From the NCBI GenBank assembly GCA_031002005.1, contig JARYHS010008074.1, positions 275,405,930 to 275,469,929 on the forward strand: a stretch of 64,000 nucleotides of DNA, written 5' to 3'. The position numbers and the translations under genes are program-made. Below, in pieces: positions 47,871 through 58,709 of the stretch. Position 1 is the first letter of the stretch, and every line of letters begins with the position of its first letter. This stretch comes from Vandiemenella viatica. Lineage: Eukaryota; Arthropoda; Insecta; Orthoptera; Morabidae. The notes below the pieces were generated by a model. The model was not told where the DNA came from. It was given only the letters and a program-made list of their open reading frames with translations, and made no database searches.

Positions 47871-48925
47871 ATAAGATTTTATCACCAACGGCGATATATA
47901 TATTTATATGTATCACCCGAGCCTTTCCCGAAATATCGATAGTTCACTTCCTAACATTTCATTCCCACCACCACCTCCCCCAGTCCGTCTTTCACTGCCT
48001 GGTCATTCATGTGGTAAACTTCGCATTTGCACACCTCCCGAATTACATGACTAGGTCCCTAACACATGAATAAGTTGTGACTCCAAAATATTGTATATGT
48101 TACTGTTTGTCTCGTGTGTTTCACGCATCACAGCCTTCAACTTCGGTGAGTGATGAGTCATTTTCCCTATCCATTTTTATTTACGTTGCCTAAAAGCAGT
48201 TTCCTTTTTCCTTAACATCATGACAATTATAAGGTTAGTAATTTGTCCAATCAAATGAAGAACTCTATTATTAGTTTGAAATTGTGCTACAAGGCAATCA
48301 TTAATCTTTGGCTTGTACATTCTCTGATCAGATTCAGTCTCTTCATAGAGTTATTTAGATTCTATTTCTTCTTGTTATTCTCCTCCAATGTGTAGTGAGT
48401 TTTTCTCTGTCATAGTTACATCCAAAAATCAACCCTGCCCTCATCTAGAAAGTTAATTTTTAATTTTTTGAATCGCTGTCACATGAGGTATACCTGGTAG
48501 AAACAGTTATACATTTATAAACAATAATTGTGTGATTTTTTTTTTAGAATTTCTCTATTAATAGGTCCTTCGCCTGTATCGTAATAGCGTGTAGATTTGA
48601 GGGCATCTCTCTCATAGCAAAGAATACATATGTTAAGTCTTTTGATACAGAAAGACTTATCAACATACCTAAATAAGGATCCGTCACCATAAAGTTTGTT
48701 GATTTAATAATAATGATTGCAGGATAAAAATTTTCTGGTGAAGCAAAAAAGTTTTTTTGATTAAAAAAAAAAAAAAAAAATCGGTTAGGTAATTTGGATT
48801 TTTCTTTTAACCTAATGTTTTATTTTGCATTAATCTATTATGACTGACAATTGTTCAATATATTTTCTACCAAATATATTTTTTTTATAATTTTTGACAC
48901 TTTCATAAGGACTACAGCAAATGTT
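47871..48925. other. Intronic sequence with one inverted PLE terminal fragment
   Basis: At 48118-48170 GCCTTCAACTTCGGTGAGTG resembles the reverse complement of the PLE terminal motif. Otherwise AT-rich and unrecognised; an A run lies at 48764-48780. Confidence 0.4.
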
Positions 48926-48929
48926 CTCC

Positions 48930-49760
48930 AACTATGTAGTAGTGGGAGGATGCATGTTGCAGGTTTTGCAGCGAGGATTACAAGGAAAAGATCCATATGA
49001 TGTTTTTGGAGAGTCTGATGGATGGTATTTGTGAATCGAGAGATTAGGTGGTCTGCTGAAACATGTACGGGGGACAGTTGGCAGAATTTTTGGCAAGAGA
49101 GTGTGCATTTCTGGAAAGGGGCGAAAGAAGTCATGCCCGTGTTGTAGGATTTCATTGATGGATTCGAGGCCAGGATAGAACTGCATGACAAAGGCAGGGC
49201 TATGGTTGGATTTTAGAGGTGCCAGGCGGGAGTGGTTACGTGGAGGGTGGGCGATTGCATGGGTGATTTGTTTAGGTACAAGATCTGCTGGGAAAGAGCA
49301 GGAAATAAGGGCTTTGGATATGTTCTGGGAATACTGGTAGAGGGATTCAGAATCAGAACAGATACGTCTGCCACTGATAGCAAGGCTGTAGGGGAGGGAA
49401 CGTTTGGTATGGAATGGGTGGCAACTGTCAAAATGTAGATTAGTTGGTTTGATGTGGACAGAAGTGTGAAGAGCTCCCTGCCTGAGCATGATGCCCACAT
49501 CAAGGAACATGATGTGTGTGCAGGAATAGGTCCAGGTGAAATTAATGGAATGGCTATTGTTAAGGGAATGGAGGATTCTACGAGTTGATTTTCACTATGG
49601 GTCCAGATCATAAATATATCATCTATGTATCTGAACCACACAGTGGGTTTAGAGGGGGTGTAGTTCAGGAAACATTCCTCCAGAAGACCAAGGACTAAGT
49701 TGGCATAGGAAGAGGCCATGCGGGCGCCCATAGCAGTGCCACACATCTGGTGATATACTC
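48930..49760 (-). pseudogene. Neptune/Poseidon-like PLE fragment (copy iii), RT palm to endonuclease linker
   Basis: Minus-strand frames give GTAMGARMASSYANLVLGLL then EECF (conserved MG..MG.R..PSYANL block), VWFRYIDDIFMIWTHSENQL (catalytic YIDD), GALHTSVHIKPTNLHFDSCH, PYSLAISGRRICSDSESLYQ and ACFSRPPNL-like PRTCFSRPPNLSIHKYHPSD, then CNPRCKTCNMHPPTT. These match copy ii but are less decayed. One frameshift lies near 49560 and others near 49210. It is truncated at both ends and its 5' (right) side adjoins another PLE on the opposite strand. Confidence 0.85.
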
Positions 49761-50383
49761 TGGAATTAAAGATGATGACTTTTGGAAAGAACCAGGTGAG
49801 CCAAGGATGAAAGGTTACAAAGTGAAATCAGATCACTGTACACTAAAAAAGATTACCTGAAACAAAATCTTTACAGAACACACATTGCACTAGCAAAAGC
49901 ACTCAATAATCCAGCTATTCTCAATGATATAATAGAGAAAATTGAACATTTCACTACACAATCAATACAACCTATAAAGAAAACACACACCAAGAAATTA
50001 CAACAACTGAGTCAAAATGATAAGCACAAAAATAACCAAACAATTCGTAGTCAAAACAAACAAGAATTCTACCCAAGAATCATAAATCTAACAACAACAC
50101 AGTTCACCCCAATGGAAAACAAATTGCTTGAAAATGGATTGAAGTATAACATGAATAACACCTCAACAGAAAAGTTCATAAAAAAATACAATAATTGAAA
50201 CTGAACACATTCTAACACAAGAAGATAGGAAAACAAAGCTGTGAAATTAATGTAAAGTTAACACGAGAGCTAGTAGCCGAAAAACTTAAGACAATATCAA
50301 AACAGAACACAGGACAACACTATATCAACAAAGACAAGCAAACACTGAAACACCTAAAGACAAAACTAGACTCACATAATATA

Positions 50384-51979
50384 GTGGTCACCAAAGCTGA
50401 TAAAGGAAACACCACAGTACTGATAGTTAAACAGGAATATACCAAGAAAATAGAAGAATTTATTAAGAATAATAACATCACAGAACTTAAATCAGACCCC
50501 ACCAGCCGATACCAAACATACTTCAAAAAATGCATAAAAGGCACTTCATACCTCCTCACAGACAAACAAAAGCAACAGATGTCACAAAGAAATCCTAAAG
50601 CCCCTACCTTAAGAAGTCAACCTAAAATCCACAAAGCTGGAACACCAGTAAGACCTGTTGTAAACTTTAGGAAAGCTCCTACATACCACTTAGCCAAACA
50701 CATGCAAAAATTTCTAAATCAAAATTACACACTTCACAATGACAGAACCATTAAGAATACCATACACCTCATAGAAAAAATAAAAGATATACACATACCT
50801 AAATCAGCAACACTACTGACATTTGATATAGAAAAAATGTACACCAGCATACCAATCAAAGAAACTTTACAAATAATCACAAACAACCTCAAAGAACAAC
50901 AGAAAATTCCTGATACACACATACATGAAACAACAGATATACTAAAACTGTTAACATCACAAAATTACGTCCACTTCAATAACCACTATTACACTCAACA
51001 GGACGGTTTAGCAATGGGCTCCCCAATCTCACCAACATTGGCAGACATTTTCATAAATCATATAGAAAACCAGATATTTCAAAACATCATTCACAACAAA
51101 GGTTACAACATCATAATTTGGCTGAGATATGTTGATGACATATTTTGTGTAGTAGATGAACCAGAAGCCAGAGTTAACCAGCTACACACAGAAATCAACA
51201 CCATTCACCAAAATATAAACTTAACACTGGAAAAAGAAATAGAAGGAAAACTCAGCTTCCTAGACCTCGCCATAACATCTCACAACAACCTTCTCCAATT
51301 CGAAATATATAGGAAACCCACCACAACAGATATGATAATAAGCTCTAATTCCAATCATCCACAAACACACAAGGAAGCAGCAATTAGACACATGCTCAAC
51401 AGACTAAACAAAACACCACTAAACAAAGACAACTACACAACAGAACTTGACACCATCATACAGATAGCCACCAAAAATGGATACAAGGAAACCAGAATAC
51501 ACCAAATGAACAAAACCATCAAAAAGCAGATACTAAGAACAACACTAAACACTATACCAAATCCACAACAAATAAATACAAACGCCCACATGAATGCAAC
51601 AGCAAATAACATGACACCCACACAAGCAAAAACAGAAAAATGGCACACATTAACATACATAAACAAGAATACTCACAAAATAGCAAACATTCTGAAAAAG
51701 CAAGGACTCAGGATAGCATTTAGAACAGACAACTCACTACAGAAAAACATCAAAAACAACACATCAAACAACAAATTCCACAATTCAGGTATATATAGAT
51801 TAACTTGTAATGACCGCAATGCAGAATATATAGGCCAAACATGCAGGAAATTTGAAACCAGATATAAGGAACATTTAAGAGCACTAAAATACAATAACCA
51901 CTCAACATTCACAGAACACCTACTAGAACATAATCACCAGCCCCCGAATATAGTCAGACATGTAAATACTAACCATTAA
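50384..51979 (+). CDS. Penelope-like reverse transcriptase with GIY-YIG endonuclease (frame-disrupted at both ends)
   Basis: A 531-codon open frame contains VVTKADKGNTTVLIV (N-terminal RT block) and RSQPKIHKAGTPVRPVVNF (fingers; PKIHK..TP.RP is a PLE hallmark). It continues with LTFDIEKMYTSIPI (palm A Asp), DGLAMGSPISPTLADIFINH (palm B'), WLRYVDDIF with YVDD at residues 249-252, KLSFLDLAI and FEIYRKPTTTD. The C-terminal GIY-YIG nuclease has GIY at 469-471, YIG at 482-484 and the catalytic-type Arg in FETRYKEH at 493. The first codon is not a true start: the frame continues upstream from GTG and the natural N-terminus lies beyond frameshifts near 50180-50235. The stop at 51979 follows another frameshift at about 51955-51965; the tail (KAVAEEKNIINEYTNLTD) continues in another frame to 52112. 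Both catalytic centres look complete, so loss of function comes from frameshifts only. Confidence 0.88.
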   Translation: MVTKADKGNTTVLIVKQEYTKKIEEFIKNNNITELKSDPTSRYQTYFKKCIKGTSYLLTDKQKQQMSQRNPKAPTLRSQPKIHKAGTPVRPVVNFRKAPTYHLAKHMQKFLNQNYTLHNDRTIKNTIHLIEKIKDIHIPKSATLLTFDIEKMYTSIPIKETLQIITNNLKEQQKIPDTHIHETTDILKLLTSQNYVHFNNHYYTQQDGLAMGSPISPTLADIFINHIENQIFQNIIHNKGYNIIIWLRYVDDIFCVVDEPEARVNQLHTEINTIHQNINLTLEKEIEGKLSFLDLAITSHNNLLQFEIYRKPTTTDMIISSNSNHPQTHKEAAIRHMLNRLNKTPLNKDNYTTELDTIIQIATKNGYKETRIHQMNKTIKKQILRTTLNTIPNPQQINTNAHMNATANNMTPTQAKTEKWHTLTYINKNTHKIANILKKQGLRIAFRTDNSLQKNIKNNTSNNKFHNSGIYRLTCNDRNAEYIGQTCRKFETRYKEHLRALKYNNHSTFTEHLLEHNHQPPNIVRHVNTNH

Positions 51980-52504
51980 CAACAGCAAACCACAACTACT
52001 AACATTTCAGGAAAACTACCACATCCACAAAGCAGTGGCAGAAGAAAAGAACATAATAAACGAATACACGAACCTGACGGACCCAACATTATACACAGTA
52101 CTCAAAAACAAATAATAAACACAACCATACACCACAAAAGGACACAGCCAATAATAATAATACACCAAACTAAACACGAACACATATTTAAAAGCGTGCC
52201 ACCCACCGAGTAAAACAGAAGACAAACGGTAAACAAACCTGCTAATCAGCAATGTATAGTAACTAACGTAAGACATCAGATCTCAACGTATTACAGTGCT
52301 ACGCAAATAATCGCTAAAATGCAACCAACTTGTGTAATATATACTTCAGTTATAAACATAACTGATGCTAAAAGGCTGTACAATTATAAGCATGTGTAAC
52401 CAAAGAAAAATGTAAGTAAGCTTAAATCTGTAACCCACAATTTTCATGTTTCAATTGTAAAATAGAACAAATGTAATTATATGTATAAATACCCACAGAC
52501 AGAA

Positions 52505-52544
52505 CCGCTGAAGATGCTTCGCAAATGAAGCGAAACGCGTTCGG
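52505..52544 (+). ncRNA. Candidate hammerhead-like ribozyme motif at 3' end of PLE lineage 2
   Basis: CCG (52505-52507), CTGAAGA (52508-52514), one unpaired T, GCTTC (52516-52520), loop GCAAAT, GAAGC (52527-52531), GAAA (52532-52535), then CGCGTT and CGG (52542-52544). CUGANGA - 5-bp stem II - GAAA is the hammerhead core; CCG/CGG could form a short stem I and CGCG a minimal stem III, with GUU as cleavage triplet. The layout, including the single unpaired base after CUGANGA, is the same as at 32852-32873. PLEs of many animals are known to carry hammerhead motifs; activity here is inference. Confidence 0.45.
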
Positions 52545-52639
52545 AAAATAAAACAACAATTTCAACTGCATTGGCGTTACAATTATTCATAATATTAACC
52601 CAGATATCAGCTCTATCCAATGGACTCTCCTTCTCTCCC

Positions 52640-52830
52640 CAACCCCCAAGTTTGATCATGCTGCTTTGGTCCGGAACTCATTAGCATTATGCAGCTCCTT
52701 GTGTTGGCGATATAACAACCTACAATTGTGGCATATGGGTCGCCCACTTAACAGATTTCTGCCTTGGTGGATCAGTATCTCCAACCCTTCGTACAGAGTC
52801 TTCGCTCCATTTTTGTTAGTTTAATTAAAA
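52640..52830 (+). pseudogene. Short PLE N-terminal fragment
   Basis: SPTPKFDHAALVRNS on the plus strand matches the minus-strand copy ii segment PTPKLDHAALVRDW (about 30290-30330). The similarity fades after about 52700. It directly follows PLE lineage 2. Confidence 0.6.
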
Positions 52831-52980
52831 TACAAGTAAAAATATTCTTTGGCTGCTGGTATTCAAGGACACAAAGTATATAAACTGCAAGTTCATCTAA
52901 AAAAACAAACAAAACTGCTTGGTCAAACAGACCATGAATGAAACCAAATTACAAAATACCTGAAATGAAATGGAACTTTT

Positions 52981-54400
52981 GTGCATCCCCCCCCCCCCCC
53001 CCCCCAAAAAAAAAACTACGTCAATTTTCTGTTCTAACATGGCCCCTATGTATTACTGAATTGATGAGCAATGAGAAAATTTAATAAAGTGAACAGGAAC
53101 TTCCACTTAAAGATTGTTTCTTGGAGAAAGTTGGACATGAGATTCCTCCAAGATCTCTGTTCAGTGCAAATGCTTCTCAGTTTAATGCTGAATTCCATCA
53201 TGAAAATGTTTACCAAGTTGATTGGGAATAAAGTTCCTCAAAAAGTGAATTGAAAATAAAAATTAGTCAATCGCCCAATTTGTAAGGACAGTAAATTGCC
53301 ACAATCATGATAATTCAAACCATAATTTGGATGACTGGATCAAAATTTTAAGGTTTGAATGTTTTGTAAAACAGGATAATGAAGTTTATGATAAAATATA
53401 AAAAAGTAATTTCAACATGATACACTGTGGATGAAGATTGTAAATTCTGATAGATGGCAGAAAATACCTGAGAATTTAATATTGAACAAAAGCATATGTA
53501 TCTTTGGCAGGCTTCAAGAACTACATTGGAGCAAATGGACTTCTGTCTGCTCCCTAACACATTCACACAATGTAGACTCCATACTGAAGAATCACCTTCA
53601 CTGGATGATCCTCTTCCTCATAACACCAGAGCTTAAATTGTCCAACCAGTCTTGAGGCCAGGGGGAAGTGATTGTCTTAGCTACCAATAGTTTCAGGTGC
53701 TTAGTTCCTGTATGCAAATTCTAAAATCTTACTTGTAGTGTCTAAAAAAGTACCTCAGTGGACTTTAGAAACTATTTCTTGACCAGAGTAATCAGTTTCT
53801 TGGATGATATCTAATAAGTATGAGCTTGAGATGACACTGTACTTTTTCTGCTATATCAAGATTATTATTAGGCGCCAGCAGAGCAATAGTTTCCCCATGG
53901 GATGGGACATCCTGTGATAAATCTCTTTTTGCTGCACATCACATGCACAAGTGTGCCACTGCAAGATTTGTGTCATACCAGTCATACAAAACAGCATAAC
54001 ATAATGCCAGATGTATCATTGATTCTGGTTGTGCATGGTTCAGAGAACAAAGGGGTATTTAAGCAGAGCATACTGCAATGCTCTAACTGAGTCCGTTCCT
54101 GAGTGGCTTTCAGAATCTGAAAATGTGGAAATGACAATTTCTCCATTTTAAATTGATTTGACCTCAGTTCCTCCCCCCTCTGTAACAGTTAATGAATGTG
54201 CCAACAACTTCAGACAACTTCTGTTATATAAGCTCAAAAGTATTTCTTTGGACATTGATTTCAGTCATCAGCACAGGTGAAACATTTTGCTCTGGTGGGA
54301 AGGTATGGATAAAAGCTACAAACAAACTTAACTATATTAATGTTTTATGTTAAAGTGTTAACCAAAAAGTTTATGGTATGCTTTACAGTTCATCTACATC
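52981..54400. other. Intronic sequence, nothing recognised
   Basis: Starts with a run of about 18 C followed by an A run (52988-53016). The rest is AT-rich with short frames only. Confidence 0.4.
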
Positions 54401-54403
54401 ATT

Positions 54404-54575
54404 ACGGCTGGACAGGAACTGTAGGCATGGAATTAAAAGAATTCAGCCATAGCCTTTGTTAAGGAACCATTCCAGAATTCACCTCGGGGTCATCATGAGA
54501 AACCAAAATCTGGATGCCTAGATAGGAGACCAAATGCCAGATCCAAAAGTAATAGTTTACCCACCACGTGTGATT
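54404..54575 (-). repeat. tRNA-derived SINE, family 1, degraded copy
   Basis: The minus strand has a diverged tRNA-like head near 54545-54575, then GCATCCAGATTTTGGTTTCT, GAATTCTGGAATGGTTCCTT and GGCTATGGCTGAATTC, the same body order as the copy at 24479-24738. Confidence 0.6.
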
Positions 54576-54620
54576 CATGGCATGCAACGTGTTTCTGAAA
54601 ACTAATTAATAATAATAATA

Positions 54621-56308
54621 ACTAGACGACCCATGCGAAAATTTCGCGAAAAAAAAAATTCGGTGAAAAGTGAGGTTGAATATGATGTCACCAAAGCTGA
54701 GTCATTACTCTTCATACTCCTACTTCATTTATCGAGTCTGGTTGTATATCCAGGGAGATAAATGGCTAGAGACACAAAAAACACATTTTAGAAAAATTGA
54801 CATTTTTGCCCTTTAAGGGTCGAACTACGAAAAATTCCTATCTTAAATTATAATGTTACCACGGCGGAGACCTTAATCTTTAGTATGATACCTCATTTAT
54901 CTATATCGGTTGGATATCAAGTGAGATAAATGGCACGTGACACAAAAATGCGTTATAGAAGCATTTATACTTTTTCCATTTAAGGGTTGAATTCCAAAAA
55001 CATTCTTTCTTAAAATATGATGTCACCAAATCTGAGACATTACTCCTCATAATCTTATTTGATTTTTCGATTTTGGTTAGATATCCAATGAGATAAATTG
55101 CTTAAGACACAAAAAATGAATTTTAGAAAAATTAAGATTTTTGCCCTTTAAGGGTCGAATTACGAAGAACTCCTTTCTTAAAATATAATGTTACCATGGC
55201 GAAAACCTTATTATTTAATATGATACCTCATTTATCTATATCGGTTAGATAATAAGGGAGATAAATCGCTCGTGACACAAAAATGCGTTATAGAAAAATT
55301 TATATTTTTTCCCTTTAATGGTTGAATTCAAAAACAATTATTTCTTAAAATATGATTTCACAAAGCTGAGACATTACTCCTTATAATTCTACTTCATTTA
55401 TAGATTTTTGTTAGATATCCAGGGAGATAAATGGCTCGAGATACAAAAAACGAATTTTAGAAAAATTAAAATTTTTGCCCTTTAATGGTCGAATTACGAA
55501 AAATTCCTCTCTTAAAATATAATGATACCATGGCGAAGACCTTATTCTTTAATGTGATACCTCATTTATCTATATCGGTTAGATATTAAGGGAGATAAAT
55601 TGCTCGTGACACAAAAATGCGTTTTAGAAAAAAATTTCCTTTTTCCTTTTAAGGGCTGAATTCCAAATACATTCTTTCTTGAAATATGATTTCACATAGC
55701 TGAGACATTACTCCTTATAATCCTACTTCATTTATCGATTTTGGTTAGATATCCAGGGAGATAAATGGCTCGAGATACAAAAAACGCACTTTAGAAAAGT
55801 TAACATTTTTGCCCTTTAAGGGTCGAATTACGAAAAATTCCTTTCTTAAAATATAGTGTTACCACGGCGGAGACCTTAGTCTTTAATATGATGCCTCATT
55901 TATCTATATCGGTTAGATATTAAGGGAGATCAATCGCTCGTGACACAATAACGAATTGCAAAAATATTGATCCTTTTGCCCTTTAAGGGTCGAATTCCGA
56001 AAAATGTCTGCCTTAATATATGACGTCACTAAAGCGGAAATCTTAATCTTTAAAATGATACTTCATTAAACGATTTCAGATCGATATCCAGGGAGATAAA
56101 TGACTTGTAACACAGAAACAGCATTTTGGAAATATTGACATTTTTGCCCTTTTAGGGTCGAATTCCGAAAATTCCTTTCTTATAATGTGATGTGCCCAAA
56201 GTGGGGACCATAAGCTTTAAAATGACACCTCATTCATTGATTTCGGTTAAGTATGAAGGAAGATACAGGCTTGTGACAAAAAAATACCTTATAGAAATAA
56301 TATATATG
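54621..56308. mobile_element. Modular tandem-repeat element, copy B
   Basis: It starts ACTAGACGACCCATGCGAAA then ATTTCGCG and ends ACCTTATAGAAATAATATAT. From about 54680 it contains about ten degenerate modules of 150-165 bp with the same landmarks as copy A (TTTGCCCTTTAAGGGTCGAA; TTATCTATATCGGTTAGATA; GGGAGATAAATGGCTCG). Two alternating module subtypes are visible: one with ATGTCACCAAAGCTGAGACA, the other with ATGTTACCACGGCGGAGACC. It sits in AAT/ATT repeats on both sides. Confidence 0.75.
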
Positions 56309-56563
56309 ATTATTATTATTATGTCAAGTATTAACAATGGATGATAGATTGGTGTTTACTTTCCTTTTACAATCTCCAATTGACAATGACATCAACTTTT
56401 TATATTATTGGCCAGTGAAATTTATTTATAAAAAAGTTACAATGTTTCTTAGTTATATTTTCTATCTTGTTATAAGATTTTGTGGTAGATTTAAGTGATC
56501 AAAAATACTGCTTGTGGTAGAAGAAAAATATAATCAAATAAAAATTTATATCTGAATACTCAC

Positions 56564-56707
56564 TTCTATAATTCTTGAGATCAAATCTACAGCAGCACCA
56601 CATTCTCCCATTTTAACATAATGCTCTGTTAATTGGAGGTCATGGGCAGTAGGTTCAACTTTGCTCTGTCCTAGTAGAGCTTCATCATTATAGGGATCCA
56701 CTTGAAG
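56564..56707 (-). CDS. DNAJC3: DNAJC3/P58IPK homologue, TPR exon
   Basis: This 144-nt exon encodes 48 residues in phase 0 at both ends, starting LQVDPYNDEA and ending DLISRIIE. It corresponds to the linker and TPR helix pair after the ARLQRG repeat in DNAJC3, and its last residues resemble the family's LDKILE. The acceptor CAG is at 56708-56710 and the donor GTGAGT at 56558-56563. A Penelope-like element in the same orientation ends only about 90 bp upstream of the acceptor, so the branch point and pyrimidine tract lie in that short remaining intron piece. The following intron is about 23 kb, the longest in the window. Confidence 0.94.
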
Positions 56708-56759
56708 CTGAAACAAACTGCCATTTAAAACAGCATTCAGGATAGCATAACTGATGGCA

Positions 56760-58709
56760 CTAATAATCTAGGGAATAAAATAACAAAATAATAATAATAA
56801 ACCACACGAGGTTAGACGCGAGACGAATTTCTACTGCTTCTGTAAGGATGCTGTTCCAGAAGCTCCCAGTATGCGCCAGTACTCTGGTATTTTCGAAATC
56901 AAAACCATGGCCATGTTCTAGACTGTGTTCCGCCACCGCAGACTTGTCTTTCTGCCCCAGACGAACGTGTCGTGCATGTTCTAGACAACATTGGTGAACA
57001 CTCCGCACCGTTTGGCCAATGTAGCTTTTACCACATTCACAATTAATGCTATATACCCCAGGTGTCCGCAAAGCAAGGTCATCCTTGGGGGAGCGTAAGA
57101 TGTTCTTCACCTTTGGTGGTGGCAGGAAAATGGTCTTGATTCCAGTTTTTGCTAGAATCCGTCCTATCTTGGACGTTGTGGCGCCAGAGTACGGCAAAAA
57201 GGCTAGACGATCAGGTGGCTCCTTGTTGGTGTTGTTGAGCCTACGTGTCGGTTCTCGGAATGCCAGTCTTATCTGATAATCAGTGTACCCATTGCGTTGA
57301 AAGGTCTGACGCAGATGACTCAATTCACCGGGTAGACTGTCAGCATCGCATATCGCTCGCGCCCTATGTACAAGCGTGCCGAGTACCGTCTTGCGCTGTG
57401 CCGGATGGTGATGGCTTCGCGCGTTCAGGTATAGGTCTGTGTGCGTCGGTTTTCTGTACACAGAATGTCTTAGAGACCCGTCAGGTTTCCTTTCTATTAA
57501 TATGTCTAAGAAAGGCAGCCGGCCTTCTTCTTCCACCTCCATCGTAAACTTGATGTTTTCGTTTCTACTGTTAAGATGATGGAGAAAAAATTGCAGGTTG
57601 TCTCTGCCGTGTGGCCAGACCACAAAGGTGTCATCTACGTACCGGAAGAAAGCTCTGGGCTTCATAGGAGCGCTTGCAAGTGCCTTGTCTTCAAAGTTCT
57701 CCATGAAGAAGTCAGCAATAGCTGGCGATAAAGGGCTGCCCATGGCCACTCCATCAACCTGTTCGTAATACTCCCCATCATACAAGAAATACGACGATTC
57801 GAGTGTGTGCCGGAATAACTCAACTATGGCAGGCTCAAAATGCTGTTCCAGTAGAGCCAACGTGTCATTGAGAGGGACCCTAGTGAACAGTGACACCACA
57901 TCGAAACTCACCAATAAATCATGTTGCTGCAGGTGGAGTTCTTTAATTACGTCAATAAATCTTGCGGAGTTGGTCACGTGATGAGGACCTTTACCCACTA
58001 ATGGTGTCAGCAGCCCAGTTAGATATCGGGCAAGAAAATATGTAGCTGATCCGATGGTACTTACGATTGGCCGCAATGGGGTACCCTCTTTATGGATCTT
58101 GGGAAGTCCATAGAGTCTTGGAGGAACAGCAGCACGGGGTAGTAGTTGTTTAACTGTGTCTTCTGGCAGACCTGAGTTCTTAAGAAGAGCTGTCGTTTTT
58201 CTCACCACAGCGTTGGTAGGATCCCGTGCAATCTTGCGATAGGATGCGTCCTTCAGGAGTTCTTCCACCTTTCGACGATAATCTGCCGTAGTAAGCACTA
58301 CAGAAGCGTTACCTTTGTCTGCCGGTAAGACAATAATGCCTGTGTTGTCCCGCAATGCCCGAAGTGATCTCCTCTCGGCAGCTGTGATGTTGGGCCGTGG
58401 TGACTTTGATTTGCATAAAATACGGCAGGTTTCACGCCTCATTTCTTCCGCAGTCTCTTTAGGCAAACCACGGACGGCCTGTTCAACGCCGGTAAGAATA
58501 TCCCTATACGGTATGGACTTCGGTACTGGAGCAAAATTTAGTCCCTTAGATAGCACCGATATGGTGTCAGAGTCCATTACCTCACCGCTCAGATTGATGA
58601 CAGTATTCCTGTCTGGCTCTGAGGAGGGCTTTGATTTTTGGGTGAGCCGAGAGAACTTGCCACATTGACGTGCCGTTGCGCTGCATTGAACCTTGCAACT
58701 TCCAGCCAC
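56760..58709 (-). CDS. Penelope reverse transcriptase with GIY-YIG endonuclease
   Basis: A 649-codon uninterrupted frame. An N-terminal region (VINLSGEVMDSDTISVLSKG, LNFAPVPKSIP) typical of Penelope is followed by IIVLPADKGNASVVL, LYGLPKIHKEGTPLRPIVST (fingers), LVSFDVVSLFTRVPLNDTLA (palm A), DGVAMGSPLSPAIADFFMEN (palm B'). FFRYVDDTF has YVDD at residues 357-360, then RLPFLDILIERK and SVYRKPTHTDLYLN. The nuclease has GVY at 551-553, SYIG ending at 565, and SVAEH-type AVAEHSLEHGHGFDF. The annotated first codon is a GTG; the frame is open further upstream (DWIDSCTVAGSC) into the inverted copy, so the true start is lost or unclear. The final 20 residues (WFIIIILLFYSLDY) come from flanking AAT-rich DNA: the natural C-terminus, visible in the inverted fragment at 58860-59008, is missing. 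RT is probably intact; the nuclease C-terminal part is cut. Confidence 0.92.
   Translation of the reverse strand: MAGSCKVQCSATARQCGKFSRLTQKSKPSSEPDRNTVINLSGEVMDSDTISVLSKGLNFAPVPKSIPYRDILTGVEQAVRGLPKETAEEMRRETCRILCKSKSPRPNITAAERRSLRALRDNTGIIVLPADKGNASVVLTTADYRRKVEELLKDASYRKIARDPTNAVVRKTTALLKNSGLPEDTVKQLLPRAAVPPRLYGLPKIHKEGTPLRPIVSTIGSATYFLARYLTGLLTPLVGKGPHHVTNSARFIDVIKELHLQQHDLLVSFDVVSLFTRVPLNDTLALLEQHFEPAIVELFRHTLESSYFLYDGEYYEQVDGVAMGSPLSPAIADFFMENFEDKALASAPMKPRAFFRYVDDTFVVWPHGRDNLQFFLHHLNSRNENIKFTMEVEEEGRLPFLDILIERKPDGSLRHSVYRKPTHTDLYLNARSHHHPAQRKTVLGTLVHRARAICDADSLPGELSHLRQTFQRNGYTDYQIRLAFREPTRRLNNTNKEPPDRLAFLPYSGATTSKIGRILAKTGIKTIFLPPPKVKNILRSPKDDLALRTPGVYSINCECGKSYIGQTVRSVHQCCLEHARHVRLGQKDKSAVAEHSLEHGHGFDFENTRVLAHTGSFWNSILTEAVEIRLASNLVWFIIIILLFYSLDY

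Larger units (their letters stand above)
49800..52560 (+). mobile_element. Penelope-like element (lineage 2), RT and endonuclease intact
   Basis: A second PLE lineage, distinct from copies i-iii (YVDD rather than YIDD, much more A-rich coding strand). The N-terminal half of the protein is readable from about 49830 (RSLYTKKDYLKQNLYRTHIA, then FTPMENKLLENGLKYN) in another frame; it needs two frame changes (about 50180 in an A run and about 50220-50235) to join the main frame. The coding region is followed by about 450 bp of 3' sequence ending in a hammerhead-like motif and GGAAAATAAAACAACAATTT. Confidence 0.85.
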
